Assembly: GCA_965200795.1 (NCBI GenBank)
Contig: CBDAVB010000005.1
Coordinates: forward strand, 372,001 to 436,000
Length of the DNA: 64,000 nucleotides
Reading direction: 5' to 3'
DNA from: Parashewanella sp965200795
Lineage (GTDB): Bacteria; Pseudomonadota; Gammaproteobacteria; Enterobacterales; Shewanellaceae
Part shown: positions 17,956 to 26,464 of the stretch, piece by piece
Numbering within the stretch: the stretch's first letter is position 1
Layout of the letters: each line of letters begins with the position of its first letter
The notes under the pieces: generated by a model
What the model saw: the letters and a program-made list of their open reading frames with translations, nothing else
Databases searched by the model: none
What the model was told of the DNA's origin: nothing
Made by a program: the position numbers and the translations under genes

Positions 17956-18015
17956 TAGGGCTAACAAGTGCATGCAGCCGACCGCCTACGGCGTCGGCTG
18001 ATGCAGGCGTTAAAT
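17956..18015 (+). repeat. attC: attC site closing cassette 6
   Basis: Left core GGGCTAAC complements GTTAGCCC at 14395. Stem GCAGCCGACCGCC-TAC-GGCGTCGGCTG; right core GTTAAAT. It confirms that ISL3 and IS256 lie inside one cassette. Confidence 0.92.
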
Positions 18016-18033
18016 GGCTAAAGGAGTATCCGA

Positions 18034-18456
18034 ATGTTCGATGGCTTTTTGAAGAGAAGAAAGATTAAGAAGTTCGCACGTAAAATGCCGCTCGAACTAA
18101 AGAAATTATTTGGGTTTCAGAAATTCTATACGCAAGGACAGGTTGATACGGTTCTAAAGAAGAAAAAATTAGTTAAAAATAAAAGTACTGTATCAGATGT
18201 TTGTTTTGCTTATGCTATGTATTGTTCACCTCAAGAGTTTCAACGTATACACAATGAAGCTGGTGAAGAATGTAATTATCAAGAAATGAGAGAAGAAGTG
18301 GCAGCAACTATGTTTTCTGGTGCAAGCGACTTTTCTACATCAACTCTAATCACTGAAGCTTCAATATCTGACAGTTCATTTTCTTCTGGTGGCTTCTCTG
18401 GAAGTAATGGAGGAGATTTTGGTGGTGGTTCAGATGGTGGAGGTGGCGGTGATTAA
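18034..18456 (+). CDS. Cassette 7, DUF6559-like Gly-rich protein
   Basis: 140 residues. Basic N-terminus (FLKRRKIKKFARKMPLELKK), then TQGQVDTVLKKKKLV, a Cys-containing CFAYAMYCSPQEFQRIH, and MREEVAATMFSGASDFS. The tail is Ser/Gly-rich (SSGGFSGSNGGDFGGGSDGG). The order resembles proteins labelled DUF6559, often seen in marine gammaproteobacteria. Function unknown. ATG start with AAGGAG upstream. Confidence 0.7.
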   Translation: MFDGFLKRRKIKKFARKMPLELKKLFGFQKFYTQGQVDTVLKKKKLVKNKSTVSDVCFAYAMYCSPQEFQRIHNEAGEECNYQEMREEVAATMFSGASDFSTSTLITEASISDSSFSSGGFSGSNGGDFGGGSDGGGGGD

Positions 18457-18458
18457 TC

Positions 18459-18516
18459 GCCATTTAACAAATAAGGATAGGCGTAGCGCAGCCAGCGCCT
18501 TATCTGGTTGTTGAAC
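18459..18516 (+). repeat. attC: attC site closing cassette 7
   Basis: Left core GCCATTTAAC complements GTTAAATGGC at 18009; right core GTTGAAC at 18510-18516. The stem (AAGGATAGGCG ... CGCCTTATCT) differs from the other sites. Confidence 0.85.
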
Positions 18517-18574
18517 CAGCCCGTTCAACAAGTGGTTCCAGGCGACCGCCTTCGGCGGCGCCTGACGCAAGCGT
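18511..18574 (+). repeat. attC: Cassette 8: 63-bp cassette made only of attC
   Basis: The cassette begins at T18511 after core GTTGAAC. Its own left core GTTCAAC (18523-18529) is the exact complement, only ~12 bases later. The stem CCAGGCGACCGCC-TTC-GGCGGCGCCTG follows, ending GCGT at 18571-18574. The right core would be GTTATAG, split by a group II intron after GT and resumed at 20393. There is no room for a gene. Confidence 0.8.
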
Positions 18575-20392
18575 GTGTGCCGGGCATGGCACTTAACTAG
18601 AGAAGTGAAAGTCTTCTTACCAGGTATTCGCAGAGCCGAAGGTTAGCTAAAGAGCAAGGGCGTAATCGTGAGGTTGGGTCTGAAGGAAGCTCAAGACAAA
18701 ATTGCGGGGCGATGAACAAGAATCCAATATGAGGTGTGACGTATTCGGGGTCAGTGGGCACGTGATCATTAAACCCTCCATCTGCAATTGGGATACGTTT
18801 TATAAATTGGGCGCCTGCGCAAGGAAAGTTAAGTGTCTTACCCCGGGAGATCTGCATTGCGTTGAAGGAGCAACTGAGATTGGAGCAATCCAATCTGACC
18901 GCATTGTAGAAGTCAGCAGAAGGCGTAGTAGGTGAAACTCTTATCACTGAAGGCCTGAACATTTTCAGAAAGGACACCTAAGTGCAGAATATCATGGACG
19001 TTGGAGAACCAACATTAGACATGACTATTGGAAACCGACAAAGTGATCCTTTCAATTATCCATCATTGATGAGTAGAGTATTGGAGCGGGAAAACCTCCA
19101 ACTCGCACTCACTCATGTTATCCGTAACAAAGGTGGTGCAGGGATTGACGGTATGACCGTCCATGAACTGCCGCCCTATCTTGCCGCACACCGGTTAGAG
19201 ATAAAACAAGCTTTACTGGACGGAAGCTATAAGCCGAAACCCGTAAAGCGAGTTGAAATTCCCAAACCAGACGGACGCAAACGCAAACTGGGTATCCCGA
19301 CGGTACTCGACCGTTTTATCCAACAAGCGATAGCACAAGTGTTGCAACCGATATGGGAACCTCATTTTCACATAAACAGTTATGGTTTTAGGCCTTACAA
19401 GTCCGCACACCAAGCGATTTATTACGCCCAAATGCGGATACAACAGGGTAAAAGCTGGGTAGTCGATTTGGATTTAGATGCATTCTTTGACCGAGTGAAT
19501 CACGACAGATTGATGCACAAACTCAAAGAACACTGCAAAGACAAAGAGTTACTCAGACTGATAAACTAATACCTGAAAACCCCAATTCAAACCAATGAGA
19601 GCAAAGAAAAGCCGCGAGAAGGTGTGCCGCAAGGTAGTCCACTTTCACCACTGCTTTCTAATATTGTACTCAATGAATTAGATTGGGAACTTGAAAAACG
19701 AGGCCGCACCTTTGCTCGTTATGCTGATGACCTGCAAATCTATGTAAGCGGTCAAAAGGCAGGAGAGCGAGTAAAAGCAAGCATACAGCATTTTATCGAG
19801 CGGACACTCAGGCTCAAGGTCAACGCCGGTAAAAGTGCAGTATCAAGGCCTTGGGAGAGGACATTTCTGGGGTTTACGTTCAGTCCCAAAACGCCACATA
19901 AAATTAAGGTGGCGGATAAAGCCTTATCAAAATTAAAAGATAAAGTTAGGGAGCTGAGCCGTCGGACGAGAGGTCTTAATATTGTTAAAATCATCGCGGA
20001 TTTAAAGAGAAGCCTGCTTGGTTGGAAAGCATACTTCGATATAGCCGAAGTATTGAGTCCGCTGCGTGATATTGATAAATGGATACGACGAAAGTTACGG
20101 TGTTATCTGTGGAAGCAATGGGGGCGTTCTGGCTATCGACAACTAAGAAGCCGTGGGGTTGACAGGCAACTTGCTTGGAATACAGCCAAGTCAGCGAAAG
20201 ATCCATGGCGAATTAGTGGAAGCAAAGCGCTTTATTTTGCTTTACCAAACAGGTAGTTTAGACACATGGGGCTGCCTGAGATATCAAATCGGGCAGCAAA
20301 TGAAGAATAAGAAAATGAACCGCCGTGCTACGTGATCCGTATGGCCGGTGGTGTGGGAGGAGAGATGTCGTGAGGCATCTCCCTATCCCGAT
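18575..20392 (+). mobile_element. Group II intron 1 inserted in an attC core
   Basis: Starts GTGTGCCGGGCATGG (5' GTGYG consensus) and contains the conserved stretches GTGAAAGTC, CAGAGCCGAAGG and GCGTAATCGTGAGG. It encodes an RT and ends with domain V (GAACCGCCGTGC ... GGCCGGTGGTGTGGGAGG) and a domain VI hairpin ending CTATCCCGAT at 20392. Length ~1.82 kb. The 5' exon is the attC of cassette 8. The 3' exon reads as ISKra4 transposase codons on the minus strand. Confidence 0.88.
18982..20256 (+). pseudogene. ltrA-like: Intron-encoded reverse transcriptase/maturase with a stop codon
   Basis: RT fingers/palm: RVLERENLQLALTHV, KRVEIPKPDGRKRKLGIPTV, SYGFRPYKSAHQAIY, DLDLDAFFDRVNHD. A TAA stop at 19567-19569 follows LLRLIN; the same frame then continues YLKTPIQTNE, GVPQGSPLSPLLSNI and the catalytic FARYADD. 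It ends with the maturase thumb (LLGWKAYFDIAEVLSPLRDID, RRKLRCYLWKQWG). GTG start at 18982, or ATG at 18994. About 425 codons. One nonsense mutation; otherwise intact. Confidence 0.9.
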
Positions 20393-20447
20393 TATAGTAA
20401 TCCCAATATTCATTTAAGTCATTGCCGGACTTTAACGAGCGCATTTT

Positions 20448-21740
20448 GGTAGTGTTTAGAAATCTGTGTCATTTCGGTAAAATGTCAAAAACAGGAATGA
20501 CATAATGACTCAAAATTTCGATTTCAATAAAGCTTTAGAACAACTTCAATCAGGTAAAGGTTTAACTGGTGCGGATGGTGTTCTCACCCCTTTAATCAAA
20601 CAACTAACAGAAGCAGCGCTTAAAGCAGAACTTGATCAACATTTAGACTCAGATCTTGAGCCCAATCGAAGAAATGGTTTTAGTAAAAAAACCGTTAAAT
20701 CTTCAGTTGGCGAATTTGAGTTAGAAACGCCAAGAGACAGAGCCGGCAACTTTGAGCCTCAGCTTGTCAAAAAAAATCAAACTAAGCTCTCTGATGAAAT
20801 TGATCGTAAGATTTTGTCAATGTTTTCAATGGGTATGAGTTATCGTGATATCAAATCTCATGTGGCTGATTTGTATGGTTTAGAGCTTTCAGAAGCCAGT
20901 TTGACGGCTGTGACCGATCAGCTTATTCCTCAGCTCAAAGAATGGCAGCAACGCAGTTTAGACGAGGTCTATCCAATTATTTGGCTGGATGCGATTCACT
21001 ATAAAGTCAAAGACAATGGTCGCTATGTCAGTAAGGCTATTTACACGATTCTAGGCGTTAATCTCGAAGGTAAGAAAGAGTTACTTGGCCTGTATCTTTC
21101 AGAGTCAGAAGGTGCTAATTATTGGCTTTCGGTACTGACCGATCTTCATAATCGTGGTGTTAAGGATATCTTAATTGCTTGTGTTGACGGGTTAAACGGT
21201 TTTCCTGAAGCTATTGCCAGCATTTACCCGGAGACAGAAGTTCAGCTTTGCGTAATTCATCAGGTACGCAACTCAATGAAGTATGTGGCATCTAAGCATC
21301 AAAAGGCGTTTATGGCTGATTTAAAGCCGGTTTACAGAGCGACAAGTAAATCGGCTGCTGAAACGGCTTTAGATGAGCTGGAAAACAAATGGGGTAGCCA
21401 GTATCCAATCGTTATCGACTCTTGGCGCAGAAAGTGGGAGAACTTGTCCGTTTACTTCAAATATCCAGAATATGTACGTCGAGTGATTTACACGACCAAT
21501 GCGATTGAAGCCGTACATCGCCAGTTTAGGAAACTCACCAAAACAAAAGGGGCATTTCCAAATGAAAACAGCTTGCTAAAATTGCTTTATGCGGGCATAT
21601 TGAATGCCTCTAAAAAGTGGACAATGCCAGTCCAAAATTGGAGGCTAGCATTGTCACAATTTGCAATCCATTTTGAAGGCAGATTGGATAACGTATTAGA
21701 AATTTAGAATTTAGGCTGACACAGAATTTTGAACGCCCTC
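20448..21740 (+). mobile_element. IS256-family element, copy 2
   Basis: 1293 bp, with the 8-bp duplication CGCATTTT (20440-20447, 21741-21748). By eye it differs from copy 1 at one synonymous position (C at 21596 where copy 1 has A at 16203). Inserted in the ISKra4-type transposase. Confidence 0.95.
20505..21707 (+). CDS. IS256-family transposase, copy 2
   Basis: Same 400-residue protein as at 15112; intact. Confidence 0.97.
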   Translation: MTQNFDFNKALEQLQSGKGLTGADGVLTPLIKQLTEAALKAELDQHLDSDLEPNRRNGFSKKTVKSSVGEFELETPRDRAGNFEPQLVKKNQTKLSDEIDRKILSMFSMGMSYRDIKSHVADLYGLELSEASLTAVTDQLIPQLKEWQQRSLDEVYPIIWLDAIHYKVKDNGRYVSKAIYTILGVNLEGKKELLGLYLSESEGANYWLSVLTDLHNRGVKDILIACVDGLNGFPEAIASIYPETEVQLCVIHQVRNSMKYVASKHQKAFMADLKPVYRATSKSAAETALDELENKWGSQYPIVIDSWRRKWENLSVYFKYPEYVRRVIYTTNAIEAVHRQFRKLTKTKGAFPNENSLLKLLYAGILNASKKWTMPVQNWRLALSQFAIHFEGRLDNVLEI

Positions 21741-23151
21741 CGCATTTTTAAAATAGCCTCCGCACCATTAAGACTCCAGCTTGCTCCCGTGATATCTAAT
21801 CTGTCATTGATCAAATGGCGGCATGCTCCTTCAATAACCCCGATGGCTATTGGATAACCCGACTCCAAGGCAGAACCATACTTTAGGTTTTCTTTGTTTT
21901 TTAAGAGGTATTGTCCGCATTTATCAATACCCTCTCGATTGTTAAGCTTACGCTTCGTTGCTGCTATACCAAGCCCTTGAGCGACTTGAGAAGCTTTACC
22001 TCGCAGGAGCTCTATGGCTTTATTTTCTACCCGCTCTTGTGCTTGCGGAGCGGCTTTATCAAACAAACACCATGCGGCTTTCCACAGATATTCAAGTACA
22101 TGTATGAAATCCATTATGATCGTCGCTTCTGTTTGGTACTGCTTCATTATCCGCTTGATTTGTTTCAGCTGATCAGGGTGACCGTCTACCAGAATGACCC
22201 GCTGACGTTGCCGCTCAGGATCTCGCTGTAATGCTTCTGAAAAGGCTTCTTCAATGACCCATTTTGAGTCTTTTTTCACACTTGCCCATACTCGCTTATT
22301 TCTTGGCGGGGCTTTGAAATGGCAAACATTGGTATCTTCGTCCTTACGCATGACGGACTCAGGCGTTCCTGGTGCGGCCTTTGCGGTGTATACCGAGGCG
22401 ACTTGAGCCATACGTTTACGATTTTTCTTTTCTCCCGCACTGAGCCGACCTTTAAGTTTATTTTGTTTATTCGCCGCCTGTCTGGTGCAAGTGCGCAAAC
22501 TATCTGTCTGCATGACTATGCCCTTGGCATCTGTGCTAATCACTAACAAATCCAACACAGGCTCCGGCTGTAAATATCGCTGTCGCAGATAAAAATCTTC
22601 AAAATCTTGTGCCACATCCTGAACGATTTTCTGAGCCTGGCGCTCAGGAACGTGTCCGCCCGTTGTATTGTCTGTCACGTCCGCGGCGTCATCGAAAGAG
22701 CCTCGTATGGCTTCAGTAACCCTTCTTAACTTTAGCCCGTATGAGTATTTATCTTTGGGTAAACTTTTCGCTCCACCACCACTTGCCCGAAGAGGCTTTC
22801 TAAATTTCGTTTACAGTTTTTTCTGACATGGTTTAGAACTGTGCCATTATTTGCGCTTATGCGCTGTGTTTTCTCATCGGCGGCTTTTAGGTTGAGAAAG
22901 CCTTGAAACAGACGACGAATAACTTCAGTCCCTTGTATATTAATGAAAGCTTCAATATTACCGTGTTCTGCTTGTTTGGCTTGATGACTTTCAAGGTGTT
23001 GAATGATTTTGTGAAGTTGCTGACAGGTATCGTTAAAAAATGAATGTTCGGTTGAGTTTGTGTAAGCTATCATGGCGAAAAGGGTCTTTTTTGTGGACTT
23101 GTTTTTTTTTGCAAACCAATAAGTACTACAAACGACTCCTTTCTTTCGCAC
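21741..23151 (-). pseudogene. ISKra4-type transposase, broken
   Basis: N-terminal part from 23151, or more likely ATG 23073 (IAYTNSTEHSFFNDTCQQ, GTVLNHVRKNCKRNLESLFG). Frame is lost near 22730 together with apparent loss of ~20 codons, since VVVERKVYP is followed almost at once by KYSYGLKLRRVTEAIRGSF. The remainder carries GGHVPERQAQKIVQDVAQDF and the DDE domain (LLVISTDAKGIVM, VILVDGHPDQLKQ, GVIEGACRHLINDRLDITG). The C-terminus is cut by IS256 at ILKMR. Confidence 0.82.
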
Positions 23152-23448
23152 TATATTTTTACAATAATTTTTATTTATCCTTTTGATTAAAAAAGATCTT
23201 TTTTGAGATCGTTGTCGTTATAAAAGATACACACCCAAACGATTTTAAGAACTCAACTATACTATTGCGGTAAAATTTAAATCGCAACGTCCCTAAAGTA
23301 AATTTTGAGGTCTTTCGGAAATGCAATCCTTACTGAGTAAACACCGTTTTTATTCTTTCTTGGTTTAACCATTCTGTATACCCTTTCTGTATACCCACTC
23401 CATGATACAGAAAGATAAAAACTCAATATTTACCGTAAGTTATTGATT
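23152..23448. other. AT-rich gap between ISKra4 remnant and 6S RNA
   Basis: 297 bases without a gene. It presumably holds the outer end of the ISKra4-type element and the 3' flank of 6S RNA. No further signal recognised. Confidence 0.5.
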
Positions 23449-23640
23449 AGGTAGCTCCCCAAGATACCGCTGCCGGTGTAAGCCCTTGAACCGTAGGTTC
23501 AAGGCGGGTAAAGCCATACCTCCTAAGGCTTCTCGGTACAAGCCGAGCCTGCTCAATGTCGGTAAAACCTTCACCCTAAGGTTGTAAGCATCGGCACAGG
23601 GACGTTACTAGCTGGCCAATACCCCAGGGAGCGTAACTCT
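23449..23640 (-). ncRNA. ssrS: 6S RNA
   Basis: 6S RNA binds sigma-70 RNA polymerase and damps transcription in stationary phase. The minus strand shows the conserved 3' half: GAGAAGCCTTA, then the CCTTGAACCTACGGTTCAAGG hairpin arms (CCTTGAACC and GGTTCAAGG), then GGCAGCGGTATCTTGGGGAG, which pairs with the 5' closing strand (CTCCCTGGGGTATTGGCC). E. coli 6S has the same elements in the same order. Position directly downstream of zapA matches the classic zapA-ssrS arrangement. Ends are approximate. Confidence 0.93.
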
Positions 23641-23676
23641 GTTATGTTAACCGCAAACGGAGCAGTTAACTAGAAT

Positions 23677-23979
23677 CTATTTTACGCTTCGCTCTAATAG
23701 CGCTTGTTCTAAAGTCGATTGTAACACAAGAATGCGTTCATCCATTTGCGACATATAATCTTTGTTTTTCTGTTGCTCAGTATAAAGCTCATGACCGATA
23801 TTTAATGCCGCCATAATCACAATTTCTTCACGACTTAAATTCGAAGCGCGGTTTTTCAGTTCCGCTAATTGTGTTTCTAGCTTATCAGCAATGGCTCTTA
23901 GCGCTGTTTCCTGATCCGGCGGACAGGATATTGAGTAGGTCCGCCCCAATAATGTGATATCAATGGCTTTATTACTCAT
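23677..23979 (-). CDS. zapA: Cell division protein ZapA
   Basis: Binds and bundles FtsZ at the division ring. 100 residues, normal length. IDITLLGRTYSISCPPDQE at the start and LRAIADKLETQLAELKNRASN are the ZapA head-domain motif; a coiled-coil tail follows. It precedes 6S RNA, and is divergent from ygfB, as in E. coli. Confidence 0.95.
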   Translation of the reverse strand: MSNKAIDITLLGRTYSISCPPDQETALRAIADKLETQLAELKNRASNLSREEIVIMAALNIGHELYTEQQKNKDYMSQMDERILVLQSTLEQALLERSVK

Positions 23980-24224
23980 ATCTATCCAACATCCTTTATG
24001 CTGAGCTCAAGGCGGACTATATAAGCCCCGTAAAAAAAGTTCAACTGACTTAACAAAATATCTGAGCCGGAATAAGTTAATCGCAGCATCTTTAACAATG
24101 TTAGCCAATTTTTCAGCGCTGTGCTGACTTTCAGCACAAATAGTAAATGTGATACTCGTGACAAGTTTTATCAGCTTGTGCTATCTGTTAGTATTAGTTC
24201 AACTATTTTTTATGGAACAAATCT

Positions 24225-24803
24225 ATGGTCACTCCGCCGTCCCTAAGGGCTGACAAACTCATTGCGGCACTAAAGGCAGCAGAAATTCCGCTGCATCCCT
24301 CAGAAATTCATGGATCTGTAGTCGGCTTAATTTGTGGAGGACTGGGTACGAAGACTCAATTATGGCTGCCGGCGCTCACAGATATCATCAATGACGGTCA
24401 GGCATTACCACAGGATTTGATGAGGATTGTCGCCGAATTACATAAGGACGCTCACGACCGTTTAGCCGAATTTGAATTTGGTTTTACTATGCTGCTCCCT
24501 GAAGAGGAAGAGCCGCTGACCACTCGCGTTGAAGCCTTATCTTTGTGGGTTCAAAGCTTTTTGGCTTCGATTGCTATTGCTCAGCCTAAGCTAGCGAAAA
24601 GCTCTGTTGACGTGAAAGAAGTGGTCAAAGATCTTTCTGAAATCGCTCAGATTGAGCTTGATGTTAGCGAAGATGATGAGTCAGAAGACGCTTACATCGC
24701 CTTAGTGGATTATGTTCAGGACGCCGTTGCCGTTTGTTTTGCCGAATTTATGCGAGACGCCAACGATGACGATAACGAAGATAAGCCAGAAGTGCTTCAT
24801 TAA
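24225..24803 (+). CDS. ygfB: UPF0149 family protein YgfB
   Basis: 192 residues of the UPF0149/YecA family. It has HGSVVGLICGGLGTKTQLWL near the N-terminus and FEFGFTMLLPEEEEPLTTRVEAL with WVQSFL in the middle. The C-terminus is YIALVDYVQDAVAVCFAEF followed by an acidic tail. Function poorly defined; in relatives it influences gene regulation. In E. coli it heads ygfB-pepP-ubiH-ubiI; here pepP is absent. Confidence 0.93.
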   Translation: MVTPPSLRADKLIAALKAAEIPLHPSEIHGSVVGLICGGLGTKTQLWLPALTDIINDGQALPQDLMRIVAELHKDAHDRLAEFEFGFTMLLPEEEEPLTTRVEALSLWVQSFLASIAIAQPKLAKSSVDVKEVVKDLSEIAQIELDVSEDDESEDAYIALVDYVQDAVAVCFAEFMRDANDDDNEDKPEVLH

Positions 24804-25211
24804 CGATTTTCAGTAAGGGGCGCAGCGGAAGAATCCGTGCCAACAATGCCGTCACTCCAGCGAAGTCCGGAGTCTTTGGTTAATTATGCGAAAGTCGCCG
24901 CATACCTGCCTTCGCGGGTATGACAAATGAAGTGCTGAAATTTAAATTGGTATCTTCTGACCTGCCAGTTCGCTAAGTGATTGACTCAGGTCATATCAAT
25001 TTTTGTCATACCGGCGTAGTCTGGAAATGAAATAACGACCGTTGTGTATGTCGGTCATCCGGTGCCTTTCAAAGGGGCAGAAAAAGGCACCGGACAAAAG
25101 CACGATGCGCGTTAAACGCCGGTTTTGTATGGCGGGGCGCAGCCGATACTCCAGCCTTCGCTGGAGTGACGTAAAGGAAAATAGTTTCGTTAAAATTTAC
25201 CCGGAAATTCC
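24804..25211. repeat. Repeat-filled gap where pepP is expected; diverged repeat A copy
   Basis: About 24816-24975 is a diverged copy of repeat A (shares GCTGAAATTTAAATTGGTATC and the CACTCCAGCGAA / GGAGT hairpin with 29981-30151). Further hairpins follow: GTCGGTCATCCGGTGCC with GGCACCGG at 25050-25105, and ACTCCAGCCTTCGCTGGAGT near 25150-25169. No gene seen. Confidence 0.7.
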
Positions 25212-26450
25212 ATGATCGATATGCGTAACTCCAAATCCGCTCATCAATTTGATGTCGTCATTGTCGGTGGCGCGATGGTCGGTTCGGTGCTGGCGTTAGC
25301 CTTAGCCCATAAAACACAGCGACATAATTCGCCATTGAAAATTGCGCTGATCGAAGCTTTTGAGCCCGCCGGCGAACATCCGGGATTTGACGCCAGAGCG
25401 ATTGCCCTCTCCCGCGGCACCATCGAAGCACTGGATCAGCTTGAAATATGGCAGGACATAAAGCATCTCGGCACTGATATTTTCCATATTCATGTTTCCG
25501 ATCGTCATCACTTTGGTATGACACAGCTGGACGCCTCAGATTTCAACCTTGACGCTATGGGCACCGTAGTAGAACTCAAACCGGTCGGATATGAGCTTCA
25601 TAATCGACTGAAATCTGCCGATGTCACGTTATTCTGCCCGAATAAAGTCACTCAGATCCGCGCGGAGCGAGAGCGTCAGCGACTGACGCTCGACAATAAT
25701 GAGACAATATCCGCAAAACTTGTGGTCGCGGCTGATGGCGCCAACTCAATCATCAGGCAAAACTTCAGCCTTGAGCAAAAAACCGTCGATTTTGAGCAGA
25801 CGGCTATCATCGCCAATATCGAGTTAAAATCACCGCATCAGAATAAAGCCTGGGAACGGTTTACCGATACCGGACCTCTTGCGCTATTACCGATGCCATC
25901 ATTAAACGGCAAAGACAGGCTGTCGTTAGTCTGGGCGTTAAAACCTGATCAGGCAGAGGATTACCTCGCGCTTTCAGATGATGAATTTTTGCAAGAACTG
26001 CAAACAGCGTTTGGCTACCGAGCCGGCAAACTTATCGGTACTGGCAAACGTTTCAGCTATCCTTTGATTATGACTTACATGCCTCGTCCGATTCACCATC
26101 GCACGATTTTTGTCGGTAACGCCGCGCAGACATTGCATCCTGTAGCGGGACAAGGTTTTAATTTAGGGTTAAGGGATATTGTCTCTGTCACAGATGTATT
26201 TGAAAAGGCTATGTTATTGAAAGCCGATGTCGGTAGCGCGGAAACCACACACGCCTATCTAAAACTAAGACAGCAAGACAGAACCAACACCTTAAACCGA
26301 GTTGAATTTTTAGTAAGAGGTTTCTCTAATGACCATTGGCCGCTGGTATGCGGTCGCAGTACAGGTTTGCGCTTATTGTCCTGGCTGCCTTTTCTTAAAG
26401 CTCCGGTCGGAAAAAAAGCCATGGGTTACACCACGCACTCACATTTTTAA
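25212..26450 (+). CDS. ubiH: 2-octaprenyl-6-methoxyphenol hydroxylase UbiH
   Basis: FAD monooxygenase of ubiquinone synthesis. 412 residues. N-terminal FAD-binding fold VVIVGGAMVGSVLALALA, then DARAIALSRGTIEALDQL, the internal KLVVAADGANSIIRQ (DG motif) and the second FAD motif IFVGNAAQTLHPVAGQGFNLGLRDI, where Asn replaces the usual Asp of GDAAH. Ends LLSWLPFLKAPVGKKAMG. ATG 25212, or ATG 25221. Upstream of ubiI with a 14-base gap. The choice of UbiH over sister hydroxylases rests on order and the N-terminus. Confidence 0.92.
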   Translation: MIDMRNSKSAHQFDVVIVGGAMVGSVLALALAHKTQRHNSPLKIALIEAFEPAGEHPGFDARAIALSRGTIEALDQLEIWQDIKHLGTDIFHIHVSDRHHFGMTQLDASDFNLDAMGTVVELKPVGYELHNRLKSADVTLFCPNKVTQIRAERERQRLTLDNNETISAKLVVAADGANSIIRQNFSLEQKTVDFEQTAIIANIELKSPHQNKAWERFTDTGPLALLPMPSLNGKDRLSLVWALKPDQAEDYLALSDDEFLQELQTAFGYRAGKLIGTGKRFSYPLIMTYMPRPIHHRTIFVGNAAQTLHPVAGQGFNLGLRDIVSVTDVFEKAMLLKADVGSAETTHAYLKLRQQDRTNTLNRVEFLVRGFSNDHWPLVCGRSTGLRLLSWLPFLKAPVGKKAMGYTTHSHF

Positions 26451-26464
26451 GTAACGGAATCAAA

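Larger units (their letters stand above)
14759..17958 (+). pseudogene. Cassette 6 gene 2, HEPN-domain protein, split by ISL3
   Basis: The N-terminal part (from 14759, MTTSSYSPSSFWNELNQN) is broken after codon 78 by ISL3. Removing the element and one copy of its 8-bp duplication restores an open frame of 181 residues: KSQKY joins to AVAEIFNGNVRAKV, ending at 17958. The C-terminal half has IAIRHDLVHRNGFD, a classic R-x4-H HEPN ribonuclease motif. HEPN proteins often act as toxins or abortive-infection effectors. The gene is inactive here unless the insertion excises. Confidence 0.8.
20393..23151 (-). mobile_element. ISKra4-type element remnant, split by IS256 copy 2
   Basis: Minus-strand transposase sequence extends from about 23151 to the IS256 element at 21740. 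It resumes on the far side (20393-20447) with codons reading KMRSLKSGNDLNEYWDYY, typical of the ISKra4 C-terminus. The left end stops exactly at the group II intron, so the element's terminal repeat is lost or displaced. The right terminal repeat was not identified. Confidence 0.75.

Noticed and set aside
18702..18935. ORF upstream of the intron 1 RT
   Set aside because: It lies in structured intron RNA (domains I-III), with no protein features.
20425..20447. CTTTAACGAGCGC as the start of a ninth attC
   Set aside because: On the minus strand it reads as the conserved ISKra4 C-terminus continuing from the far side of IS256, which explains it better.
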